A stretch of 64,000 nucleotides of DNA from Cladorrhinum sp. PSN259 (GCA_033725935.1 MU867149.1:1-64000); one strand, 5' to 3'. Positions 41,200 to 55,500 are shown, numbered from the stretch's first letter. A program made the numbers and translations. The notes: a model not told the origin generated them from the letters alone.

Positions 41200-43975
41200 T
41201 CTATACCAGATTGACTATAAATAACTCCCTTCTCCCCTCCTCTTCTTTATGATCGGTGCCATACTCGCTGGTTGTTTCTTTGTTCTTCTTAGTCCCGCTG
41301 ATCATGGCTCCCGCGACTGCCATTGTCTGCCTTGCCTATTTCCCACAGCTATTCTTTGCTTATGCTCGCCCTGAGCCTAGAGATCCTACGCCTTTTTATC
41401 AACTTCCTATAAGGAGTTGAATTACTTGCCAACCAAGTGGAAGACGTAACGTCTCCCACTGCCCGCCTCAAAACGCCACGCCCTTAACCCTCCTCCTTAG
41501 CAGTTGTCCGCGACACCTACTGAGGACAACTTCTTTCCACCCGCCACATCCCCTAGTGTCTGGCGAAACCAGCGTCGTACCCCTCATTTCCCTGTGTGCT
41601 CTGCCAAGCTGAATAACTGAAAGTTGTGTGGTGGCCTTTGTCACCTAGGTTACGTTTAGGCAAGGAACGAAGCACTGTGTGAAGGCAGGGGATCCACGAT
41701 CCCGGACAAACTGCCTGCTTGTATTACAGTGTGTAGAGGTACTTGCTGCGTAATATGGTCTTAAGCTTAAGAACTATATAACCCAGCTTGTAATGCTGAC
41801 TAGCTGTATGCCTTAAAGCAAGTGGATTCACCTCGATAGCTCCGGAGAACTGTACCTTATGGTTCCCGAAGTAATTGAATACTAGCTATCCCCCTTTCAG
41901 TGTGAGCTCTTTCCCCTCGATTACACTGAGGATTCCCCCCTTGTCCTCCTAATTAAGAGAGCCTTCCTTAGTGAAGTTTTTTATAAGGAAGCGCGCCTTA
42001 AAGAAACGGAGCACCTACCCTAAGCTGTTAATAGATTCCTTGCTAGTAAATATTTTACCACAATCTCCGCTGACCCGGACTCTGCCTTCATCTTCCTTGC
42101 CTTTATATCTGCCCTGAACCACTGTTCTGAAAGACTTATCGAGGCTAACGAGAATATTGCCTACGCTGAGAAAGAAAAGAAACGTCTTTCACAGGAAAAC
42201 GCCCGCATAGCAATTGTCGACCCCACCAAAATATTAACGATAACGCTGCCCTGCGCCTCGAACTAGACAAACTTTAGAAGAAGATTTTCTTATACCAGCG
42301 CATTGACAAGAACCGGACCGTCGGGCTAACCGCCCGACACCCAACCAGAACCTCCTGCTTCCTACGATCCCACGCTTACCTCGTTCAAACGCCTCTCCCT
42401 GCACTTCCCTACTGAGTTCAACAATGCTGACGCCTAGAATGCCCTCCCTGAGTATCGACGCCGTGGACGACAAATGCCCAACAACGATGAGGAATTTCGC
42501 ACCCTTATTGCTGACATCATCATGGAACCGGAACCGACTCTCCCTGAGCCCATCGCTCTGGAACCGACCATCCAAATTCAGACTGCCCCTTGCAACCACC
42601 CCCAGGAACTGTCGCTTACTCACCAGTAATGATGAACACTCCTGGAATAGAATGCCCTAGAATGCCTTACTCGCCACTGTCAGAGACCTGATGGCTGCCC
42701 CTGTTCCCCCCGGTAACTCCTGGATCTCAGCTCCTGTCTGCCTCCGCAAAGATCTTCAAGGCCACTGAAGTGCCAGAGTTCAGCGACAGTCTCCCGCCGC
42801 CTCCTGAATAATGCCTGTTATGCTTGGATCTGTTGAAAGACCAGATGCAATTAAGCTCACCCACTTTGTCACTCTGCCCATACGCATGGGCGAACGATTC
42901 TTTGAAGAAGACTTCGCCATTGCTGATGTGCCGGCCCCACCCCATGTTATCCTGGGGATGCCATGGTTGAGAAACAGCCCCCTGCCGTCCTTGACCTGCT
43001 CGAGGAATTCGGTCCTGACCATTCCATCGGTCACACTTCTGCTGCTGATTCCTACGCCTTGTCCTACCGACAAACTCCGGAGCTGACGCCTGGCACTTCC
43101 ATGCCCGCCACGCCAGAAGCATGCCCTACACCTACGAACGTAGGGGCTGCCTTTTCGCCGGGGGGGGGGGGGGGGGTACTTGCCGCGCTCAACGCTGAAA
43201 AGACATTGGGGATCGCGCCCAAGAGCATGCCAAAGCCCTGTTCAGCCTGTCCTGCCTTCGAATCGCGCAGTCAGCAAGAATGAAGTGGGATGGTTGGAGA
43301 CGATTCCGCCCGCCTACCGCCGCTTCGCCGATACCGTGTTCTCCGACGAGTCTGCCGCTGCCGCCCCATCGCCCCGGATTTGACTGCGAGATCAAAGTCA
43401 AAGACGGTGAGAAGCTGGAGACATGCAAACCCTATGACATGTCTCGAGACCAATTGGTTGCCCTCCGTGCCTTTCTCGACGAGAACTTGTAAAGGGTTTC
43501 ATTCGCGCGTCGCTCGCCCCGAACTCTTCGCCCTGCTTCTTTGTCGTCTCCAACGAAGGAAATGGAAAGAAACAGTCCCGCCTAGTCATTGACTACCGAC
43601 GCCTCAACTCCAAGATCGAGGATGTCGAGTACCCAACTCCGCTGTCTCGCTCCATCATGGAAAAACTGCCTGCCGCCCGCTACTTCACTAAGTTTGATGT
43701 CCGGGCCGGATTTTATAACTTGAGGATCAAGCCTGGAGATGAAGGGAAGACTGCCTTCAAGACCGACAAGGGACTGTACGAGTTCACTGTCATGCCTATG
43801 GGACTAAGCCTGCGCCTGCCTACTTTCAGCACTTCATCAACTCTGTTCTCGCCCCGTACCTGGATGTGTTCTGTTATGCTTATCTGGACGACATCATCAT
43901 CTTCTCTACGACCGAGTGGGAACACGATGAGCCAGAGGAAAGCAGAGGAAAAGTTCTGTTCGGGTTGACGTCTTA
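41200..43975 (+). mobile_element. Degenerate Ty3/gypsy retrotransposon
   Basis: A decayed gag-pol body. A promoter-like TATAAATAA lies at about 41216 with a transcript-like leader after it. About 42190-42630 carries gag-like coding with stops. About 42840-42990 carries a retropepsin-type segment ending HVILGMPWLR. About 43560-43960 carries reverse transcriptase with RLVIDYRRLN, FTKFDVRAGFYNLRIK and, after a one-base shift near 43807, CYAYLDDIIIFS, which holds the YLDD catalytic motif. Multiple stops and frameshifts make it non-functional. RNase H and integrase were not found, and I could not identify matching LTRs. A G homopolymer lies at about 43160-43176. Confidence 0.8.
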
Positions 43976-46900
43976 TCAGTTATATAATCAGCTTACATAA
44001 TCCATATCTGCTTACATATTTCATGTTGCCCATCTTCTGTGGTGATGACCAGATGATTTTGGGAAAACTGACAATGCGACCGCCGACACGCATTTTCAGA
44101 GTCTGAATAGTTTCCGTAGAGTTACATTCGGAGTCTATGTACCAATACCACTGAGAGCTGATTTGACTTGGAATGCAACACCGCTGGCCAGACGGTCCGT
44201 GAACCTGGGACTCAGCCACAGACTGTGTGCGCAATAATCCACTTTTTGCTTGGCAATCTCACCAATGTCACATATAAGCCACATATAAGCCACAGACATT
44301 AGCCTCAGCCACCTGCCGGGTCTGTGCCCCTCCCCCTGAACCCCTCCCCCTGAACCCTGACTGTCACTCAACGTCCTGAACTCGTTTTCGCGATTCGACT
44401 GTGAATCTAACGGGGCAAACTTTCAGAAAACTGGTTATATTAATTTACCGCGTCTATATTCTATATAACGACTGCAGCTGTAAGAAGTTTAGATGTCTAT
44501 TAAACTTGAACTATGTACAAAGAGAAAGGAGCCACCTTCATGCATAGCCGTGATGTGATATCTACCAATCGCGTCCAAGGTACATGATAAGCATCTGCAA
44601 TCCATCCATCGCCGATCATCTCTTACACATTATCTCTAGTGAATCTCAGAAGCAGTCTGATAGACAACATATTCCGTAGCCTTAGGCACAGTGACAGTCA
44701 CAAAGCTAAATCTTGGAGGATGGATCGCAAGCCTAGCAACAACCAAGAAGTTTCAAGGGCTGAGGGCTGTGCTGCATATAGCGTATGTACCCTTATTCAG
44801 CGTAACGTTGTGCTTGGATAAGCTGCAAAGAGCGCACTCCTTTTCCCTTTCTGTCTATCGCCTGAAGGTAAGGATGTGGGGACCGGCTGGTCATGTAACA
44901 AACAGAGAGCCATTTGACGGACTGGATGGTCTGGGCAAGGGGGCCACGGGGGGGAACTGTGCTATGCTATGTGCGGAAAGTTGTCGCCACCTCTTTCGAG
45001 CTGCAGGTTGTATGGATGCGAGGCGAGCTGCAAGAGTCCATGCTCACCAACAATCCCCGTCCCGGAAACCCTTTCAGGGTCCACACCAGATGCGCGTGGG
45101 AAACTTCTGTGAGCACCTAGAGAAATTAAAGTTCTCAGATATTTGGAAGTGTGTGACTTGAAGGGTGGAACCTTTCTTCTGATGAGCTGCCATTTAGGGA
45201 TTTTGGGGGTTTTGGCGATTTTGGGCTATTTGTCAGGGAATTTTCGCCATCGAAGGAGCACATAAAGACACATAAAGACACGACTGCCCAAGCAGATCTG
45301 AAGCAATTTACCTCTTACTCTCGATATCAGCCTACAACAGTTTACCTACCACACAGTACTCTTTCCTCCACCCTTTCAACCAACTAAGGCTCCAAGATGG
45401 TCATCGGAATGCCATCAAGTCTAGTAAACCTAGGCCGCGGTGCCTATGACACGACAGGTGTACCGAAGCCTCCTCCGCCCAAGCCTAGGTACGTACTGAG
45501 AAACGCACTCTGTAGGCCAGTGTGTATCCAATCAGAGCCCAGTCTAACGCTGGTCAAGATAAATAGCACAACGGTTGTTTCCGGCCCAACGATTTAACCT
45601 GGCAATGGTTTTGTGTAAGGAAAGATTAGGGGAAGACTGTTGCGGAGATAAATATGATCGAACGTCTAAGGAAGAAGAACAGATTAGGAGGAAATCATAA
45701 ATAGAAGCTAATAAACCTCCACGATTTGTGGTTCAATGGTTGCCTTGGTAATGGGGCAGAGGACGATGGGATCAATTCCTTCACCACTCCCTACTCACAT
45801 CAATTCTTCCAACTTCCCTGGACCACACAGCGTCTCATGCTTCCGTCTCTTATTGCGTCCCTCTATCTCTGTGTCTTCGTCGACCCTGACACGCTTATCC
45901 TCTTTGCCTCTAGTATGCCGATAACAGGAGAGGAAAGTGGCGCTTCGTGAATTCGATTGGTTACCTACAGTACGGTACGCTAGGAGCCAAGCATCTCTTG
46001 GCTATGTTTTGCAAGGTTGTCATTGGTGGATATAAATGGAGGTCATGCAGTTGTGGTACGGAGAGTGTTTATTTAATTGGAGGTCTAACTTCTTTTAACT
46101 TCCGCCCCATGTCCAATAATCCCATCCCATGTCCTTGGAATAACTCGGTAATAGCGTCTCATTTAACCGGATATCCGTTATAGATTAACCCCACGACCAG
46201 AGGTGGCGCTGCATGGGCTCTGAGATTAAATGCGTAACTCGTCATCTGCCGGCTCGAGCTCGCGGGTGCTCTCGTCTTTCGACAGTGTGGGTATGTACGC
46301 CGAACTCTCTACTACCTGCGGCGGTACGATTCCATTCTATTCTCCTCTGTCATCTGGCATTGGCTGCAAGGGCAGTAAACCCTTATAGTCCGCCTTGCAC
46401 TTAAGTGATTTAGCGTCCCGATACCGTCTGTAAATAGCAGATAGGTACGGGTGCTTGATATATTTGTCACCCCGAATATCAGGTGACAAGCATACGCACC
46501 GCGCTAAATGCAGAGCTATACTGGTCACAGAAGGCCTTGGCGCGTCGCTATTGTTAGAATCACCATTAACACCTTTGCCTGCTATATTAATATTTGGATT
46601 GCTGAAGAACTTAAGATCATAATATATACCTATATCAGTAATACTACCGGTCTTCTAACGTATTAGTCCGTTAAGAGACACAAAAGATATATTAGATTCG
46701 CCATCGAGATCATCAAATTCGTTATCGCTTGAGATTAGGATAGCATTATCTGGCGACGTGCCGGGACGGACTGCTGCTATTGTGCTTATACGGACCTGTT
46801 ATATGGAGAGAAGATGTTATTAAGAGTTTTAAAAAGAACAACTGTCGGAAGAATTTGGCGTTGAAACTGGCCATTTCTACACTGCTGAGATGCCGGGAAA

Positions 46901-47226
46901 CGAGTGGAATATATCATCCTGCCGAGTTTTAGAAAGGAGAGGCGCGGCAAAGGGAGCGGCAGCGGGACATCGTATCGCCATAAATCATGGATGCTCGACT
47001 GAGGCCGCATGGTCGAAAAGTTTGCTAAAAATAGCTCCGGGGTAACTTGGCCGAAGCAGTGTTAGTGGCATGAACAGACCGCAAGACGTACATGTGGAAT
47101 GACGTTGTTCTAATAAAGAACTACTTGAGAGTAGAGTGTAGACAATTAAACTGTATTGCTTATATGAAAATGAGATTCCTCTAATAGGGAGTGCCCAGTA
47201 CTCCTTCTCCTCCTTTACTAAGCTAT
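43976..47226. other. AT-rich repeat relic zone
   Basis: Mostly unrecognisable decayed sequence. Small tandem duplications: CATATAAGCCA twice at about 44271-44296; CCCTCCCCCTGAA twice at about 44328-44355; ACATAAAGACA twice at about 45259-45281. The last lies upstream of a small possible gene at 45397. Confidence 0.35.
45397..45597 (+). CDS. Possible small gene, hypothetical
   Basis: 66-aa frame beginning MVIGMPSSLVNLGRGAY with a PKPPPPKPR Pro-rich stretch. The upstream 100 bp looks like a fungal leader (pyrimidine-rich, ending CTCCAAGATGG). A GTACGT donor directly after the Pro-rich part and a CTAAC branch site with AATAG acceptor about 75 bp on would give a 40-aa spliced form ending TTVVSGPTI. 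No family is recognised and there is no signal peptide. It may be spurious. Confidence 0.25.
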   Translation: MVIGMPSSLVNLGRGAYDTTGVPKPPPPKPRYVLRNALCRPVCIQSEPSLTLVKINSTTVVSGPTI

Positions 47227-48095
47227 CTAATAATAATAAGATCCGGCAGTCAGGTAATGTGGTACTTCTTCATTAAGCTGAACTGAGCCGGGCTGATATA
47301 AGACGGGAGGAAGATGAACTGAGCCATTCTTATACCAGATAGAAGGAAGCTGAAATAAGTGTATTGTCGCATCGGTCGCCACGGGCTGGGCGCTCTCGCC
47401 TTGATCCGGACCGCCGTTCTGAGCGGCGGCTGCTTCTTTCTCCCTTGTCTGGCGGTCCCTCCATTCCTGGCGAATCTGACGGAAATCTAGAACATACTTA
47501 TTAGCTCGCATTCGGCGCCTCGATAGGATTATACGCGTTTAATAGAAGGTTATATTACCTTGAGGAACTTTTTCTTGCCATGCTGTTTGATACGAACGTG
47601 GATATTGAGATGGTTGAGCGTTCCGTAGGACTTGTCGCAGCCGTTCTATCCGCATTTGTACAAGCGCTTAATGTCGTCAGGTTTTCTTCGCTGGCGCTTT
47701 GAGCTCATAAATACTTGTATGGGCAGCAATTGCGCCGGCGCGGGCGCGTAGAGTGAAGACGTGTCTCTGTCGATATACTCGGTATAATAAGTCGATTTGA
47801 GATCAAGCGCGGGCGCGTAGGGTGAAGACGTGACTGTGTCGAAATGCGTCGGTGATTTGAGAATATGGTTAGGACCATCCTCCTTGCTCTTAAGCGCGGG
47901 CGCGTAGGGTGAAGACGTGACTGTGTCGAAATACGTAGGTGGTTTAAGAATATGGTTAGGACCATTGCTGTCGATCCCGTTGGCCTGGGAAGAACGGCAC
48001 TTTTATACGTGCCTATTCAGGATATCAGATCGATCAAACTTTCGATTGCATCGGCGGCACTCGTAGACGAGTTGGTGGGTATCTGCATAGATTTT
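47227..48095 (-). pseudogene. C2H2 zinc-finger transcription factor pseudogene
   Basis: On the minus strand, about 48055-48005 encodes CRRCNRKFDRSDILNRH, a C2H2-type finger that runs into TAA. About 47665-47575 encodes YKCG-stop-NGCDKSYGTLNHLNIH, where the stop replaces the Trp of YKCGW in fungal relatives (TGG to TAG). After an intron with GTAATA donor the frame resumes as DFRQIRQEWRDRQTREKEAA, the helical block following the finger in that family, and ends at 47227. Between the two fingers lie three copies of a 70-87-bp tandem repeat that probably expanded after inactivation. The stops are consistent with RIP at CpA. Confidence 0.65.
47738..47975. repeat. Three-copy tandem repeat inside the C2H2 pseudogene
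   Basis: Copies start at 47738, 47807 and 47894 with GCGCGGGCGCGTAG, followed by GTGAAGACGTG. The second and third copies also share the AGAATATGGTTAGGACCAT end. Spacing is 69 and 87 bp. Confidence 0.8.
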
Positions 48096-49501
48096 ATACA
48101 GTTACTCGTAAGGAGTCAAGATTAAGAAAAGAAAATAACCTACGTTTATTTTTATGGCGCGAAAGATGCTTCTGACGGCGGTATTCCTTGTTGCAAAAGG
48201 AGCATCGGTATTTACCTTGCTGATCACCACCCTCAGGAATCATTGAGTTCTGAGCTATGAGGGGGTATGGGATGCCCGGCTATGATATATCTTCATTTTC
48301 CAGGTTCGGGAGGGGTTTGTTCATGCTCGGGGACGGAGCGGGCGCAGTTAGATGCATAATGTACGCAGAGGGTGTTGCGTAGAAGAGAGGTTGTTGTATA
48401 TGGCTGAAGGAGCAAACCTGAAGTAAGGGAAATTATTAAGTCGGAGGTGGGATGGAGACAGTGACCGGTGTCGCTACGAGCCCTTGGGTTGGCTTCAGAG
48501 GAGGACTGGGAGGGGTGGGAGGGGAGGAGGAGCTGACAGGTGGCTAAAGGTGAGTAGCAGCAGAAGGTGGGTTATGAAGAGGGAGGGTATAATAGCGAGA
48601 GGAGTAGGGCTCTAGCGGAAAGCAGGCTTCCAAATCTGCCCAATATGGATTACAGCAGACAAACCACAGCGCATCAGGCTTCCCGGGATCAACGAGCGAG
48701 TAACCACCTCGAAGAGCGATGAAGAAAGTGAAGATCAACCACTTCCGGATTGCGAGGAGAAGGGAGGAATCCCCCAATCCGCCTCTGGTTAGCCTAATTT
48801 CTATCTGAGGAGGGACACTGAACTACGCTACACGTGTACGGGATGTCGGGTCTGGAACAGACATCAACTCCAACCTTGCATAATGGTTGCGGCATGTCCG
48901 GAGATGACCTTCGGCTATGTTTCCTTGAACCGAGAAGACTAAGGAAAAATACCGTTAAGGAAAAATACCGTAAAGGAAAAATACCGTAAAGGAAAAAGGT
49001 CGCCAAGGAAAAAGGTCGCCAAGGAAAAAGTGTCAAGGAAAATCGTAACGCACAGACTCCCTTGCAGCTCGTTCCGCGTCAACCTACGGATCCGTACTTC
49101 TACAGGGCTCTGGCTGCAACCACACCTTTCCTAAATCATCACTTTTCTACTCTTTACAACCACACCTATTGTTGAGAGTGAGGCTACCGCATCAGCCACT
49201 GACGCTGATGCGGTTCAACTGTGGCGCCGCTATACATAATACAATTGGCTTATCAAAATTGCCAAGATGCGGGGTATCAGGAAGCAATTTTTCGTAGATG
49301 TGCAATTGGGGCCCAAACTTCCACTTCGTACCATCATTGCTGCCTAAATCTTAATCGTTTGCCAGAAAGACTTTCCTTGACCTGAGCAAAAAACTACAAA
49401 AGAATTGCAGACTGTTATGAAAGTGGCTTGATTGACATAATAACGACGGACACGACGGGAGCTACAGGGATCAAAGAAGTTGTACAGGCAACGTCGCAGT
49501 A
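48096..49501. other. Gene-poor DNA left of the intron array
   Basis: No recognisable gene. One 77-codon minus frame at 48544-48777 has no known family. A minisatellite of about six 16-17-bp units of the AAGGAAAAATACCGT type lies at 48941-49040. Confidence 0.4.
48941..49040. repeat. AAGGAAAAA minisatellite
   Basis: About six units of 16-17 bp, three ending TACCGT and two ending GGTCGCC, then a truncated unit. Noncoding as far as can be seen. Confidence 0.8.
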
Positions 49502-52500
49502 ATGTCATTCCGAAAAGATAAAAACCAGGAATGGATTCACTCAAATTTTGAGGTGAGAAATATCTGTAACGGTTAAAGGCGGAATCTAACTTCGTATAGA
49601 GAGTATGTATTGAATATAAAACGTCGATTAAATTTTGAACGACAGTTATATTTTAAGAGCTTTGCTGGGAGATTTGCCTCGATCGTAATTGCTGATATCA
49701 GTATGTGTGGTTTTGCAGGAAGTAAGTGGATGCCGTCAAGAGAGGTGAGATATGAATCATTATTGACCTGGGTGTATGTGGTGGTGGAGTAGTGGGTAAG
49801 TGGATGCCGTCAAGAGAGGTGAGATGGGAATCATTACTGACCTAGGTGTGTGTGGTGGTATAGCGCGTAAGTGGATGCCGTCAATAGAGTTGAGATGGGA
49901 ATCATTACTGACCTGGGTGTATGTGGTGGTGGTATAGCAAGTAAGTGGATGCCGTTAAGAGAGGTGAGATGGGAATCATTACTGACCTGGCTGTGTGTGG
50001 TGGTGGTGTAGGTCGTAAGTGGATGCCGTCAAGAGAGGTGAGATGGGAATCATTACTGACCTGGCTGTGTGTGGTGTTGTAGGAGGTAAGTGGATGCTCT
50101 CAAGAGAGGTGAGATGGGAATTATACTGACCTGGGTGTGTGTGGTGATGTAGTGGGTAAGTGGATGCTCTCAAGAAAGGTGAGAAGGAAATCATTACTGA
50201 CTTGGGTGTGTGTTGTGGTGTAGGGCGTAAGTGGATGCTTTCAAGAGAGGTGAGATGGGAATTATTACTGACCTGGGTGTTTGTGGTGGTGTAGTGGGTA
50301 AGTGGATGCCGCTAAGAGAGGTGAGATGGGAATTATTACTGACCTGGGTGTGTGTGATGGTGTAGTGGGTAAGTGGATGCCGTTAAGAGAGGTGAGATGG
50401 AAATGATTACTGACCTGGGTGTATGTGGTGGTGGTATAGCAAGTAAGTGGATGCCCTTAAGAGAGGTGAGATGGGAATCATTACTGACCTGGCTGTGTTG
50501 GTGATGTAGTGGGTAAGTGGATTCCCTTAAGAGAGGTGAGATGGAAATCATTACTGACCTGGCTGTGTTGGTGGTATAGGGCGTAAGTGGATGCCCTCAA
50601 GAGAGGTGAGATAGGAATTATTACTGACTTAGGTGTTTATGGTGGTGTAGTGGGTAAGTGGATGTTGTTAAAAGAGGTGAGATGGGAATTATTACTGACC
50701 TGGGTGTATGTGGTGATGTAGTGGGTAAGTGGATGCCCTTAAGAGAGGTGAAATGGGAATCATTACTAACCTGGGTGTATATGGTGGTGGTATAGCAAGT
50801 AAGTATATGCCGTCAAGAGAGGTGAGATGGGAATCATGACTGACTTGGGTGTGTGTGGTGGTGTAGGGCGTAAGTGGATGCCTTTAAGAGAGGTGAGATG
50901 GGAATCATTACTGACCTGGGTGTGTGTGGTGGTGTAGCTGGTAAGTGGATGCTGTCAAGAGAGGTGAGATGGGAATCATTACTGACCTGGGTGTGTGCGG
51001 TGGTGTAGTGGGTAAGTGGATACTGTTAAGAGATGTGAGATAAGAATCATTACTGACTTAGGTATATATGGTGGTGGTATAGCAAGTAAGTAGATACTCT
51101 CAAGAGAGGTGAGATAGGAATCATTATTGACCTGGGTGTGTGTGGTGGTGTAGGCCGTAAGTGGATGCCCTCAAGAGAGGTGAGATGGAAATTATTACTA
51201 ACCTAGGTATGTGTGGTGGTATAGCTCGTAAGTGGATGCTGTCAAGAGAGGTGAGATGGGAATCATTACTAATATAGGTGTGTGTGGTGGTATAGGAGGT
51301 AAGTGGATGCCGTCAAGAGAGGTGAGATAGGAATCATTACTGACATGGGTGTGTGGTGGTGTAGGGCGTAAGTGGATGCCGTTAAAAGAGATGAGATGGG
51401 AATCGTTACTAACCTGGGTATATGTGGTGGTGTAGGGCGTAAGTAGATGCCTTTAAGAGAGGTGAGATGGGAATTATTACTGACTTGGGTGTGTGGTGGT
51501 GTAGGAGGTAAGTGGATGCCTTTAATAGAGGTGAGGAGGGAATTATTACTGACCTGAGTGTGTGTGGCGTTGTAGGGCGTAAGTGGATGCCGTCAAGCGA
51601 GGTGAGATGGAATCATTACTGACCTGTGTGTGTGTGGTGGTGTAGCGCGTAAGTGGATGCCGTCAAGAGAGGTGAGATATGAATCATTACTGACCTGGGT
51701 GTATGTGGTGGTGTAGGAGGTAAGTGGATGCCCTTAAGAGAGGTGAGATAGAAATTATTACTGACCTGGGTGTGTGTGGTGGTGTAGTGGGTAAGTGGAT
51801 GTCGTTAAAAGAGGTGAGATGGGAATCATTACTGACTTGGGCGTGTGTGGTGGTGTAGTGGGTAAGTGGATGCCTTTAAGAGAGGAGAGATGGGAATCAT
51901 TACTGACCTGGGTATATGTGGTGGTGGTATAGTGGGTAAGTAAACGATCTTAAGAGAGGTGAGATGGAAATCATTACTGACCTGGGTGTATGTGGTGGTG
52001 GTATAGTGGGTAAGTGGATGCCGTTAAGAGAGGTGAGATGGAAATTATTACTAATTTAGGTGTGTTGGTGGTATAGCAAGTAAGTGGATGCCCTTAAGAG
52101 AGGTGAGATGGGAATTATTACTGACCTGGCTGTATGTGGTGGTGGTATAGCGCGTAAGTGGATGCCGTTAAGGGAGGTGAGATGGGAATTATTACTGACC
52201 TGGCTGTATGTGGTGGTAATATAGGCCGTAAGTGATGCCGTTAAGAGAGGTGAGATGGAAATCATTACTAACTTGGGTGTGTTGGTGGTATAGCAAGTAA
52301 GTAGATGCCGTCAAGAGAGGTGAGATATGAATCATTACTGACCTGGGTGTGTGTGGTGGTGTAGGCCGTAAGTGGATGCTCTTAAGAGAGGTGAGATGAG
52401 AATTATTATTGACCTAGGTGTATGTGGTGGTGGTATAGCAAGTAAGTGGATGCCGTTAAGAGAGGTGAGATGGAAATTATTACTGACCTGGGTGTGTGTG

Positions 52501-55500
52501 GTGGTGTAGGACGTAAGTGGATGCCGTTAAGAGAGGTGAGATAGAAATTATTACTAACCTAGGTGTGTGTGGTGGTATAGCTGGTAAGTGGATGCCCTTA
52601 AGAGAGGTGAGATGGGAATTATTACTGACCTGGGTGTGTGCGGGTGTAGCGGGTAAGTGGATGCCGTTAAGAGAGGTGAGATGGGAATTATTACTGACCT
52701 GGGTGTATGTGGTGGTGTAGTTAGTAAGTGGATGCTGTTAAGAGAGGTGAGATGGGAATCATTACTGACCTGGGTGTGTGTTGTGGTGTAGCTTGTAAGT
52801 GGATGCCGTTAACAGAGGTGAGATGGGAATCATTACTGATATGGGTGTGTGGTGGTGTAGGGCGTAAGTGGATGCCGTTAAGAGAGATGAGATGGGAATC
52901 GTTACTTACCTAGGTGTATGTGGTGGTGGTATAGGCCGTAAGTGATGCCGTTAAGAGAGGTGAGATAGGAATTATTATTGACCTGGGTGTATATGGTGGT
53001 GGTATAGCAAGTAAGTAAATGCCGTTAAAGAAGGTGAGATAGAAATTATTACTTACCTCGATGTGTGTGGTGCTGTAGGTAGTAAGCAGATGCTGTTAAC
53101 AGAGGTGAGATGGGAATCATTACTGACCTGGGTATGTGTGGTGGTGTAGGGCGTAAGTAGATGCCCTTAACAGAGGTAAGGAGGGAATCATTACTGACCT
53201 AGGTGTGTGTGATGGTCTAGGAGGTAAGTGGATGCCGTTAAGAGAGGTGAGATGGGAATCATTACTGACCTGGGTGTGTGTGGTGGTGTAGGGCGTAAGT
53301 ATATGCCCTTAAGAAAGATGAGATGGGAATCGTTACTGACCTGGGTGTGTGTGGTGGTGTAGCTCGTAAGTGGATGCCGTCAAGAGAGGTGAGATGGGAA
53401 TCATTACTGACCTGGGTGTGTGTGGTGTTGTAGGACGTAAGTGGATGCCGTTAAGAGAGGTGAGATATGAATCATTACTGACCTGGGTGTGTGTGGTGGT
53501 ATAGCGAGTAAGTGGATGCCGTTAAGAGAGGTGAGATAGAAATCATTACTGACCTGGGTGTGTGTGGTGGTGTAGGGGGTAAGTGGATGCCGTTAAGAGA
53601 GGTGAGATAGAAATGATTACTGACCTGGGTGTATGTGGTGGTGGTATAGTTTGTAAGTGGATGCCGTTAAGAGAGGTGAGATGGGAATTATTACTGACCT
53701 GGGTGTGTGTGGTGGTATAGGCCGTAAGTGGATGCCGTTAAGAGAGGTGTGATATGAATTATTACTGACCTGGGTGTATGTGGTGGTATAGCGAGTAAGT
53801 GGATGCCGGCAAGAGAGGTGAGATAGGAATCATTACTGACCTGGGTGTGTGTGGTGGTGTAGGAGGTAAGTGGATGCTCTTAAGAGAGGTGAGATGGGAA
53901 TTATTACTGATATGGGTGTTTGTGGTGGTGTAGGGCGTAAGTGGATGCCGTTAAATGAGGTGAGATGGGAATCATTACTGACCTGGGTGTATGTGGTGGT
54001 GTAGCTCGTAAGTGGATGCCGTTAAGAGAGGTGAGATATGAATTACTAACCTGGGTGTGTGTGGTGGTGTAGCGGGTGAGTGGATGCCGTTAAGGGAGGT
54101 GAGATGGAAATTATTACTGACCTGGGTGTATGTGGTGGTGGTATAGGCCGTAAGTGGATACCTTCAAGAGAGGTGAGATGGGAATTATTACTGACCTGGG
54201 TGTGTGGTGTAGCTAGTAAGTGGATGCTCTCAAGAGAGGTGAGATGGGAATCATTACTGACCTGGGTGTGTGTGGTGGTATAGCGCGTAAGTGGATGCCC
54301 TCAAGAGAGGTGAGATAGGAATCAATACTGACCTAGGTGTTTGTGGTGGTGTAGTGGGTAAGTGGATGCCGTTAAGAGAGGTAAGATATGATACTGACCT
54401 AGGTGTATGTGGTGGTGGTATAGCAAGTAAGTGTATGCCGTTAAGAGAGGTGAGATGAGAATTATTATTGACCTGGGTGTATGTGGTGGTGGTATAGCGC
54501 GTAAGTAGATACCGTTAAGAGAGGTGAGATAGGAATCATTACTGACTTAGGTGTATATGGTGGTGTAGCTGGTAAGTGGATGCCCTCAAGAGAGGTGAGA
54601 TGGGAATCATTACTGACCTAGGTGTGTGCGGGTGTAGCGGGTAAGTGGATGCCGTTAAGAGAGGTGAGATGGGAATTATTACTGACTTGGGTGTATATGG
54701 TGGTGGTATAGCAAGTAAGTGGATGCTGTTAAGAGAGGTGAGATGGAAATCATTACTGACCTGGGTGTGTGTGGTGGTGTAGGCTGTAAGTGGATGCCGT
54801 TAAGAGAGGTGAGATAGGAATCATTACTGACATGGGTGTGTGGTGGTGTAGTGGGTAAGTGGATGCCGTTAAGAGAGGTGAGATGGAAATCATTACTGAC
54901 CTGGGTGTGTGGTGTGGTATAGGGCGTAAGTAGATGCTCTTAAGAGAGGTGAGATAAGAATTATTACTGACTTGGGTGTGTGTGGTGGTATAGGCCGTAA
55001 GTGGATGCTCTTAAGAGAGGTGAGATAGAAACTATTACTGACCTGGGTGTGTGTGGTGGTGTAGGCTGTAAGTAGATGCCGGTAAGAGAGGTAAGATGGA
55101 AATTATTACTGACTTGGGTATATGTGGTGGTGGTGTAGTTTGTAAGTGGATACCGGCAAGAGAGGTGAGATATGAATCATTACTAACCTAGGTATGTGTG
55201 GTGGTATAGCGAGTAAGTGGATGCCGTCAAGAGAGGTGAGATGAGAATTATTACTGACCTGGGTGTATGTGGTGGTTGTATAGCAAGTAAGTGATGCCGT
55301 CAATAGAGGCGAGATAGGAATCATTACTGACCTAGGTGTGTGTGGTGGTGTAGGACGTAAGTGGATGTCGTTAAGAGAGGTAAGATATGAATTATTACTT
55401 ACCTGGGTATGTGCGGTGGTATAGTGGGTAAGTAGATGCCGTCAAGTGAGGTGAGATGGGAATCGTTACTGACTTAGGTATATGTGATTATGGTATAGCA

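Noticed and set aside
52517..54283. Plus and minus open frames reading through the array (for example KWMPLREVRWE repeats)
   Set aside because: Unit length is usually not a multiple of three and the frames break every few units; they are by-products of the repeat, with TAG at each unit end in one frame.
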